Below, piece by piece: positions 6,142-11,229 of a stretch of 11,229 bases of DNA. The stretch is taken from assembly GCA_051889215.1 (NCBI GenBank), contig JBJFDC010000031.1:1-11229 (forward strand), in the 5' to 3' direction. Below the pieces are notes generated by a model. That model did not search any database. It worked only from the letters and a program-made list of their open reading frames with translations, and was not told the DNA's origin. Each line of letters begins with the position of its first letter. Position 1 is the first letter of the stretch. The position numbers were made by a program, and so were the translations under genes. The DNA comes from UMGS1470 sp051889215 (GTDB taxonomy: Bacteria; Bacillota; Clostridia; Christensenellales; UBA1242).

Positions 6142-6786
6142 ATGAAAATGGCAAAATTTATCACGATTGAAGGCGGCGAGGGTTGCGGAAAATCAACACA
6201 AATTGAATACATAAAAAAGTGGTTTGAGAGGCACAATCTTCCCTATGTTTTGACACTCGAACCAGGCGGCAGTCCTTTGGGCATGGAGTTGAGAAAAATC
6301 CTAAAAAATTCAACCTATGAATTTTCAGATTTGGCAGAACTCTATTTGTTTAATGCCGGGCGTGTTGAGCACATCGACAAGGTTATACGTCCAAACCTCG
6401 AAAAGGGTGTTTTTGTTGTTTGCGACAGATATTTTGATTCGTCAATCGCCTATCAAGGAAACGCGAGAGGACTTGGTTATGAAAGAGTGAAGAACATTTG
6501 TTTTGAGGCCGTTGGCAACATGATTCCAGATCTCACAATTTGGCTTGATTTGGATCCCGAAAAAGCATTTGCAAGAAAAGGCGGTGCGGACAAAGGGGAC
6601 AGAATTGAGCAAACCGGCATTGAATTCCATAAAAAAGTTTATGAGGGCTATAAAAAACTCTATGACGAATATCCAGAGCGCATAAAAAGAGTGGACGCCT
6701 CACAAAATGTCGAAAATGTTTCAAAACAAATCGACAAAATTCTGACAAATCTGGTTGAAAACGATAACTATGTGAAAAATATGTGA
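6142..6786 (+). CDS. tmk: thymidylate kinase
   Basis: 214 residues. Tmk phosphorylates dTMP to dTDP with ATP, an essential step of dTTP synthesis. The P-loop is GGEGCGKST (11-19). The DRY motif (95-97) is followed by SSIAYQG (100-106), the usual dTMP-binding segment. A LID region with basic residues lies around 144-155 (ARKGGADKGDR). The segment usually written REPGGT appears as LEPGGS (39-44), so the expected Arg is Leu39. A GGGGG run at 6130-6134, seven bases upstream, supports the ATG at 6142; a second ATG two codons later is possible. It follows rsmI after 42 AT-rich bases with no terminator, so it is probably the last gene of the holB operon. Confidence 0.95.
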   Translation: MKMAKFITIEGGEGCGKSTQIEYIKKWFERHNLPYVLTLEPGGSPLGMELRKILKNSTYEFSDLAELYLFNAGRVEHIDKVIRPNLEKGVFVVCDRYFDSSIAYQGNARGLGYERVKNICFEAVGNMIPDLTIWLDLDPEKAFARKGGADKGDRIEQTGIEFHKKVYEGYKKLYDEYPERIKRVDASQNVENVSKQIDKILTNLVENDNYVKNM

Positions 6787-6816
6787 AATAATTGTAGCAA
6801 AAACTTGAAAAATCAC

Positions 6817-6849
6817 AAAAAACCAAAAAATTGTTTTGTGGTTTTTTTT
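6817..6849 (+). terminator. intrinsic terminator after tmk
   Basis: AAAAAACCA (6817-6825) pairs with TGGTTTTTT (6839-6847). After one A·G mismatch, AAAA (6827-6830) pairs with TTTT (6834-6837), closing a loop of three bases. The 3' arm runs into eight consecutive T (6842-6849). It ends the holB-tmk operon. Confidence 0.75.
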
Positions 6850-6863
6850 GATTATTATATAAT
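6836..6863 (+). promoter_or_regulatory. candidate promoter of the surface-protein gene
   Basis: TATAAT at 6858-6863 with a poor -35 match TTGTGG at 6836-6841 (16-base spacer), overlapping the tmk terminator. Transcription would start near 6870, about 25 bases before the chosen start codon. The -10 lies in a short inverted repeat, GATTAT (6850-6855) / ATAATC (6859-6864). Confidence 0.5.
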
Positions 6864-6894
6864 CAATAACGAATAATAATTATTGGGGAAAGGT

Positions 6895-9800
6895 TTGAAA
6901 CAAGGCACATTTTCTTTGAAAAAGAGACAAACGAGAATAATGCTGTATTTGTTGATGGCAATCGTTGCTGTCATTGTCTCTATTTCTGTTGCTGGTGCAT
7001 GGTTTTCTGACCGCGATGAGGCAAATAATGAAATTCCAATGGCAAATGCTGTCATTGTTAGACTTGCCGGAACTGGCGAGGACGGAACCATTCAAAATCA
7101 CAAAGAACTATATAGTTCAGATGGCGGGGCATATCCGGGTGATAAAATTCTCGACACAATAAAAGTTCAAATGGGCGAAAAAACAGAGGAATCTGTGCTT
7201 CGTGTTCAATATAGCGTCAACATTTTGGACGAAGAAAACAATGTAAAAACCGAAAACTTGACCGAAGCGGAAACAAACCTCGTTGGACTGTTGAGAAATG
7301 ATTTGAAAGAAAAGACAACGTTATATAGTTCGGATTGGACTCCAACAAGTGGGGAGTGGATATACTACAAACATCTTGCGAGCGGAAGCACAAAACCAAT
7401 CGAAATTTTTGAAGAATACAACCTTCCTCTTTCAGATGCAAAAATGAATAATGATTATCAAGAACTTAAATTCAGAATTTCGATTATTGCTGAAGCGATT
7501 CAGGCGGCGAACATATTGAGCCATGATGAGTGGAATGACGATATCACAAATCTTTCTGATTCGGCGCTCATGGAAACAGTCATAAAATATAACGCAGAGA
7601 GATTTGCCGACATTGATGAGGTTTTGCCATACATTGAAAATTCTGGCACACAATACATAAACACTGAATATTATTGGAAAACTGATAATGTCCGCGTAGT
7701 TCTTTCGGCAAACATCATAACACACAACCAATCTCAATCGTTGTTCGGAAACGAAGAGTATATTGGCAGTGACAGATATTTTGCATTAATCCCACACAAC
7801 TCTGGCGGAACAATGAAAATATTTAGTTTGAATAGAAATTTGGTGACTTTTTCATATCCGCTTTCAACAGACATAATTCTTGATGTTTCTGCGACAAAAC
7901 AAAACTCAAACAATTATGTCAATCTTGCAATCACGGCAAACCAAACAACAACCAACTATGGCGGAAAAGCAACAACAGACGGCTCAGTCATCACAAATCC
8001 AAACAAGCTGGATACCGGCGTTGGTCATATATATTTGTTTGCAAACCACAATTCTGGCAAGGGTGCGGTTAATGGCACGACAACTCCAAACATGAACGGA
8101 ATACAGATTGTTAGCAAAATGAGAGTTTATTCATTCAAAATGTATGACGATGGTGAACTTGTTCGCTGTTTTGTTCCTGCGCGCGACAAGGAAGGAAATA
8201 TTGGACTCTATGACATTGTCACGCGAAAAATGTATTTGAATAAAGGAACTGGAAGTTTTTCGTATGGTCACAGCATAACCTATGTGGCAAACGGAGGAAC
8301 TCTTGATCCGTCAAGTCCAAAAACATTTGTATCAAGTGATTTGCCAATAACGCTCAAAACTCCAACAAGAGATGGCTACGAATTTGGTGGCTGGTTCTTG
8401 TCGTCAGACTTTTCAGGTGCGGCACAAACAACAATCCCTGCAGGAACTGACAACAATGTTTATTTGTATGCAAAATGGATTAAGACATATGACATCAACT
8501 ATCACTTGGGCGGTGGAGTGAACTCTGCAAGCAATCCTTCAACTTTTAGTGAAAAGACCTTGCCGGTGACACTTTCAGCTCCAACAAGAGAGGGATTTGT
8601 CTTTGCGGGTTGGTATCAAAACCCAACATTCTCTGGTTCGCAAGTGACAACGATTGAAACAGGAACAGAAAACAACATTTCGCTTTGGGCAAAGTGGAAC
8701 GCGATTGAATATTCAATTTCATATGTTCTTAACGGTGGAACAAATAGTGAACAAAATGTCGCAACCTACACAATTCTTGACACTCCGGTCAAACTCTTTA
8801 ATCCGACTTATGGTGGGAAAGTGTTTGAGGGTTGGTTCAAATCAAGTGATTTTTCGGGCGGCAGAGTGACTTATCTTTCAAAAGAAGGTCTTGGCGATGT
8901 GACACTTTATGCAAAATGGTCAACCGCATACACGATTACATACAACACGAATGGTGGGCTTAATGACGGGCGCAATCCAAGCATATTCACAAAGGATAGC
9001 GAAACATTTTCTCTCTTTGCTCCAACAAAAACAAACTATACATTTGTTGGCTGGTTTGACAATGAAGAACTTTCGGGAACTGCGGTGACACAAATTGCGA
9101 AAGGCACACAGAATGACATTGCCTTGTGGGCAAAATGGAATTCCGCTCAAATCACAGTCACATTCGACGCGAATGGTGGAGGCGTTTCGCCATTAACAAA
9201 AGTTGTCAAAAAAGACGAAACATATGGTGAACTTCCAACACCTTCTCGTCCCGGATACACCTTTGATGGCTGGTTTGAAATTCCTGCCGAATATCAAAAA
9301 GTGGAATATTTGTATTTTTCCGGTGCCCAATACATAAACACTGGATTTGTGGCAACGGCAGACACGGCAGTCGAAGTTGCATTCAACACATCAACCGATG
9401 GCAAATGGTTGCTTGGTTCAAGGTCATCATATGGCGCAAACAACACATATGCTGTTCACCTCTACACAGGGTCAAACGCGATTTGGTTCCAATATGCGGG
9501 GGCAGGTCCAAGTCAGCAGACTGTTTCGGCATATTCTGGGGAAAAGACAACCCTCAAGGTTGACAAGGACTACATGTATGTCAACGGAAACAAAATCAAT
9601 TCAACCGCTTTTGGCATCTCCGGGTACACAAACGGCACTTTGCCAATGTTTTTGGGGGAAATAAACAACAACGGCTCGAAAGATGGTAGGTCTTTTGTTG
9701 GGAATATATATTCGTTTAAAGTTTGGCAAGGTTCAACTCTTGTTCGTGATTTTGTTCCTGTTGTTCGCAAGTCTGATGGTGTTGCAGGAATGTATGACAG

Positions 9801-10737
9801 GGTTGAAGGCAAATTCTATTCAAATGCAGGGTCAGGGTCGTTCACAGTTGGACAAGTCTCACAACAAATCACGTCGGAAACCACTCTTATAAAAGATGTT
9901 GACCACACGCTTTATGCTCACTGGACAGAGGAGATATATTCAATCACCTATAATCTTGATGGAGGAACAAACGCAGCGGGAAATCCGGCAACATTCACTT
10001 GTTCAAGTTTGCCAATTTCATTGAGTGATGCAACGAAAACAGGTTTATATTTTGCGGGGTGGTATACAGATAGTGCCTTCACGTCAAAACGCCTAACACA
10101 AATCGCTGCGGGCACACTCAAAAATGTTGAACTTTGGGCAAGATTTAGTTCTGAACCTCTCGTTTTTGACCTTGTTGGAACATCGGCATATTCTGTTAGT
10201 GCAGCAAATTCGTCAATTTCTGGCGATATTGTCATTCCTTCAACTTATGACGGGAAGTCGGTCGTTGTTATTCAAAATCATGCTTTTGCAAATTGCAAAA
10301 ATATAACCTCAATTCAAATTCCTAGCACGGTCAAATCGCTCGGAATAAATGCTTTTGAAAATTGCTCAAAACTCACAAGCATAACAATTCCAGATGGAGT
10401 GACATTCATTCCAAACAACGCGTTTGTTGGATGCTCCTCGCTTGCGAGTGTTGATATCCCAGAAAGTGTTGAAAGCATTGGCGCCTCTGCCTTTGAAGGG
10501 TGCACAAGCATTACTTCGATCACACTTCCTGCAAACATGTCGGAAATTGGGAAAAATGCTTTTGCCGGCTGTTCAAAACTTGCAACCATTGAAGTGCTTG
10601 GTGACACGCCAGCGACTTTGAAGAGCGGGGCTTTCCCAAGTTCTGTTCAAAAGATTTATGTCAAATCAAGTCTTGTTGCGACATATAAATCAGCATGGAC
10701 GGATTATTCAAGCAAAATTTTTGCTTCAACAACATAG
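6895..10737 (+). CDS. large secreted/surface repeat protein (SipW-type signal, LamG-like, Listeria-Bacteroides and BspA repeats)
   Basis: 1280 residues from a TTG at 6895, with GGGG six bases upstream; in-frame alternatives are TTG 6883 and ATG 6940. Layout: basic N-terminus and one hydrophobic helix ending AGAWFSD, followed by an Asn-rich stretch (about 1-50), resembling SipW-dependent TasA/camelysin signals; a region to 242 without clear family; LamG-like domain 1 (243-458); Listeria-Bacteroides (InlB B-type) repeats R1 460-532, R2 533-604, R3 605-678, R4 679-751, R5 752-1012, R6 1013-1088, each with GGW/GW and most ending AKW or similar; LamG-like domain 2 (797-989) inside R5; BspA-type leucine-rich repeats (about 1089-1280) in 23-residue units with IP...AF..C. 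No LPXTG motif, C-terminal membrane helix or visible enzyme domain. Probably a cell-surface binding or adhesion protein, held by its N-terminal helix or released; ligand unknown. Own promoter and terminator. Confidence 0.88.
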   Translation: MKQGTFSLKKRQTRIMLYLLMAIVAVIVSISVAGAWFSDRDEANNEIPMANAVIVRLAGTGEDGTIQNHKELYSSDGGAYPGDKILDTIKVQMGEKTEESVLRVQYSVNILDEENNVKTENLTEAETNLVGLLRNDLKEKTTLYSSDWTPTSGEWIYYKHLASGSTKPIEIFEEYNLPLSDAKMNNDYQELKFRISIIAEAIQAANILSHDEWNDDITNLSDSALMETVIKYNAERFADIDEVLPYIENSGTQYINTEYYWKTDNVRVVLSANIITHNQSQSLFGNEEYIGSDRYFALIPHNSGGTMKIFSLNRNLVTFSYPLSTDIILDVSATKQNSNNYVNLAITANQTTTNYGGKATTDGSVITNPNKLDTGVGHIYLFANHNSGKGAVNGTTTPNMNGIQIVSKMRVYSFKMYDDGELVRCFVPARDKEGNIGLYDIVTRKMYLNKGTGSFSYGHSITYVANGGTLDPSSPKTFVSSDLPITLKTPTRDGYEFGGWFLSSDFSGAAQTTIPAGTDNNVYLYAKWIKTYDINYHLGGGVNSASNPSTFSEKTLPVTLSAPTREGFVFAGWYQNPTFSGSQVTTIETGTENNISLWAKWNAIEYSISYVLNGGTNSEQNVATYTILDTPVKLFNPTYGGKVFEGWFKSSDFSGGRVTYLSKEGLGDVTLYAKWSTAYTITYNTNGGLNDGRNPSIFTKDSETFSLFAPTKTNYTFVGWFDNEELSGTAVTQIAKGTQNDIALWAKWNSAQITVTFDANGGGVSPLTKVVKKDETYGELPTPSRPGYTFDGWFEIPAEYQKVEYLYFSGAQYINTGFVATADTAVEVAFNTSTDGKWLLGSRSSYGANNTYAVHLYTGSNAIWFQYAGAGPSQQTVSAYSGEKTTLKVDKDYMYVNGNKINSTAFGISGYTNGTLPMFLGEINNNGSKDGRSFVGNIYSFKVWQGSTLVRDFVPVVRKSDGVAGMYDRVEGKFYSNAGSGSFTVGQVSQQITSETTLIKDVDHTLYAHWTEEIYSITYNLDGGTNAAGNPATFTCSSLPISLSDATKTGLYFAGWYTDSAFTSKRLTQIAAGTLKNVELWARFSSEPLVFDLVGTSAYSVSAANSSISGDIVIPSTYDGKSVVVIQNHAFANCKNITSIQIPSTVKSLGINAFENCSKLTSITIPDGVTFIPNNAFVGCSSLASVDIPESVESIGASAFEGCTSITSITLPANMSEIGKNAFAGCSKLATIEVLGDTPATLKSGAFPSSVQKIYVKSSLVATYKSAWTDYSSKIFASTT
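7621..8268 (+). other. LamG-like domain 1 of the surface protein
   Basis: Begins with a Y-I-x-x-S-G-T-Q-Y-I-N-T segment and ends with YSFKMYDDGELVRCFVPA, then GLYD and KGTGSF. This is the usual opening and closing of the LamG/concanavalin-like domains found in repeat proteins of Clostridia and their phages. It usually implies carbohydrate or protein binding; the ligand is unknown here. Confidence 0.7.
8272..10158 (+). repeat. six Listeria-Bacteroides (InlB B-type) repeats, the fifth interrupted
   Basis: Protein-level repeats of about 72 residues: 8272-8490, 8491-8706, 8707-8928, 8929-9147, 9148-9282 joined to 9862-9930, and 9931-10158. Each starts with a strand such as ITYVANGG or ITYNLDGG, has a central GWF/GWY, and ends with YAKW, WAKW, YAHW or WARF. 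The family (Pfam Flg_new type) has a beta-grasp-like fold and is common in surface proteins. The copies have diverged clearly at DNA level, so they are not recent duplications. Confidence 0.85.
9283..9861 (+). other. LamG-like domain 2, inserted in repeat R5
   Basis: Opens PAEYQKVEYLYFSGAQYINT and closes YSFKVWQGSTLVRDFVPV, then GMYD and GSGSFTVG. The flanking sequence on both sides belongs to a single Listeria-Bacteroides repeat (GYTFDGWF before, ITSETT...LYAHW after). It is related to domain 1 at both ends but has diverged from it. Confidence 0.75.
10159..10734 (+). repeat. BspA-type leucine-rich repeats (LRR_5)
   Basis: Four exact 23-codon units lie at 10312-10380, 10381-10449, 10450-10518 and 10519-10587, with an imperfect unit before and one after. 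The pattern is (I/V)xIPxxVxxIGxxAFxxCxxLxS. Such repeats form solenoids and occur in bacterial surface proteins that bind host or matrix proteins. They form the C-terminal end of the surface protein. Confidence 0.85.
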
Positions 10738-10753
10738 TGCGAATTTTTCATAT

Positions 10754-10784
10754 AAAAACAGTGGCCACATCGCCACTGTTTTTT
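10754..10784 (+). terminator. intrinsic terminator after the surface-protein gene
   Basis: Stem ACAGTGGC (10758-10765) / GCCACTGT (10772-10779) with loop CACATC. The stem can extend through A (10754-10757) against T (10780-10783), and the T-run continues to 10784. The A-run on the other side lets it also work on the minus strand. It lies 16 bases after the stop. Confidence 0.93.
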
Positions 10785-10937
10785 GTTGCTGTTTTTGAAG
10801 CCAACGCTTTTCCCTTATATTATATATTAATATAATAATACAACTTTAGACAATAATTAAAATAGCATTGCAGTATAAAAGTGATTTTGAGGGAAAAAAT
10901 TATTTTTGCAAAAGGTTAAAATATTTTGAAATTTGTG

Positions 10938-10966
10938 TTGACAAGCATTGCGAGATGGGATAGAAT
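10938..10966 (+). promoter_or_regulatory. strong sigma-A promoter of the rpsJ (S10) operon
   Basis: Perfect TTGACA (10938-10943), a 17-base spacer and TAGAAT (10961-10966, one mismatch to TATAAT). Transcription should start near 10973, giving a leader of about 210 nt before the rpsJ ATG. A strong promoter is expected for a ribosomal-protein operon. Confidence 0.88.
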
Positions 10967-10993
10967 AAGAGAGCTGTGAAAATTTGGGTTGAT

Positions 10994-11041
10994 GTGAAAG
11001 ATTGCTAAATCCCAGACAAGCGGGGTAGAGGGAACTTTCAC
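10994..11041 (+). ncRNA. 5' hairpin of the rpsJ leader
   Basis: GTGAAAG (10994-11000) pairs perfectly with CTTTCAC (11035-11041). Inside, ATCCC (11009-11013) can pair with GGGGT (11022-11026, one G·U) around an eight-base loop. This is the first of several secondary structures in the leader transcript. I do not recognise it as a known riboswitch or r-protein leader class. Confidence 0.5.
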
Positions 11042-11137
11042 GGACAAGTTCGAACAACGATTTCGAGCGACCGTTTTCCGCTTTTTATTTTGAGTCGCAG
11101 CGCGACACACACGGAATAGTGTGCCGAAAACTCGAAA
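11041..11137 (+). promoter_or_regulatory. structured rpsJ leader with two competing folds
   Basis: Fold A: hairpin GTTCGAA (11048-11054) / TTCGAGC (11062-11068), one G·U pair, extended by CGGA (11041-11044) / TCCG (11077-11080) with an internal loop, followed by CTTTTTATTTT (11081-11091). This looks like a weak intrinsic terminator. Fold B: a closing helix of TTTCGA (11061-11066) with TCGAAA (11132-11137) and GTTTTC (11073-11078) with GAAAAC (11126-11131). It encloses hairpins GTCGC/GCGAC (11094-11106) and CACAC/GTGTG (11108-11123, loop GGAATA). The two folds use the same bases at 11061-11080 and exclude each other. Function is inferred: autogenous or growth-rate control of the S10 operon. 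Confidence 0.45.
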
Positions 11138-11182
11138 AAGTGAATAAAGACGGGTTTTGCTATTACAGGAGGTAAATTATTA

Positions 11183-11229
11183 ATGGCAACACAAAAAATC
11201 AGAATCAAATTAAAGGCCTATGATCACTC
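11183..11229 (+). CDS. rpsJ: 30S ribosomal protein S10 (5' end only)
   Basis: The first 15 codons, MATQKIRIKLKAYDH, match the conserved S10 N-terminus (KIRIRLKAYDH). S10 is part of the 30S head and, as NusE, also serves in transcription antitermination complexes. AGGAGG at 11167-11172 lies ten bases before the ATG. rpsJ normally opens the large S10 ribosomal-protein operon, so the following genes outside the window are probably rplC, rplD, rplW and onward. The gene runs off the right edge. Confidence 0.93.
   Translation, partial: MATQKIRIKLKAYDH

Larger units (their letters stand above)
10738..11182. other. intergenic region with terminator, AT-rich spacer, promoter and rpsJ leader
   Basis: 445 bases without a convincing gene. 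In order it holds the surface-gene terminator, an AT-rich spacer to about 10937, a strong sigma-A promoter (10938-10966) and a roughly 210-nt structured leader of rpsJ. Reading frames on the minus strand here cross the promoter and leader and look like chance. An A/T-only inverted repeat, TTATATTA (10815-10822) / TAATATAA (10828-10835), lies in the spacer and has no assigned role. Confidence 0.75.

Noticed and set aside
10314..10607. 97-codon minus-strand reading frame opposite the LRR region
   Set aside because: It is the antisense image of regular 69-base repeats, which keep the opposite frame open by periodicity.
10815..10835. A/T-only inverted repeat in the spacer before the rpsJ promoter
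   Set aside because: Such repeats arise easily by chance in AT-rich DNA; no T-run, operator match or neighbouring copy gives it a role.
11048..11055. GTTCGAAC as a tRNA T-loop
   Set aside because: No acceptor stem, anticodon arm or matching flanks can be drawn around it; it is better explained as part of the leader hairpin.

Overview
The window looks like a low-GC Bacillota (Clostridia-type) chromosome using the standard bacterial code; TAA, TAG and TGA all end genes here. The core gene order holB–ricT–trmN6–rsmI–tmk is close to the Bacillus/Clostridium arrangement around yaaT/yabB/yabC. A large SipW-type surface protein with Listeria-Bacteroides and BspA repeats recalls uncultivated gut-associated Clostridia. 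This taxonomic placement is inference from gene content and composition.

Layout. Positions 1-1430 (minus) carry the 5' part of an unusual gene that runs off the left edge. It encodes the acetyltransferase half of GlmU, cut at its domain boundary, followed by phosphoglucosamine mutase (GlmM). These are two consecutive steps toward UDP-GlcNAc, the peptidoglycan precursor. Next come two small convergent genes that share one CTAG at their stops: a DUF6774-like protein (plus) and a DUF378 membrane protein (minus). greA (2147-2614) follows a consensus promoter and ends in an intrinsic terminator.

Positions 2706-6786 hold a tightly packed plus-strand operon: DNA polymerase III delta' (holB), the Fe-S protein RicT, tRNA methyltransferase TrmN6, 16S rRNA methyltransferase RsmI and thymidylate kinase. 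Its predicted promoter puts the transcription start on the holB ATG, suggesting a leaderless mRNA. A terminator follows tmk.

Positions 6895-10737 encode a single 1280-residue exported protein with its own promoter and terminator. It has a SipW-type signal/anchor, two LamG-like domains, six Listeria-Bacteroides (InlB B-type) repeats and a C-terminal block of BspA-type leucine-rich repeats. The second LamG-like domain sits inside the fifth repeat. The last 445 bases before the right-edge gene hold the surface-gene terminator, an AT-rich spacer, a strong promoter and a roughly 210-nt structured leader. That leader ends at rpsJ, the start of an S10 ribosomal-protein operon, of which only 15 codons are visible.

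Most interesting: the GlmU-acetyltransferase/GlmM fusion, the structured rpsJ leader with competing folds, the domain nested in a surface-protein repeat, and the predicted leaderless holB transcript.
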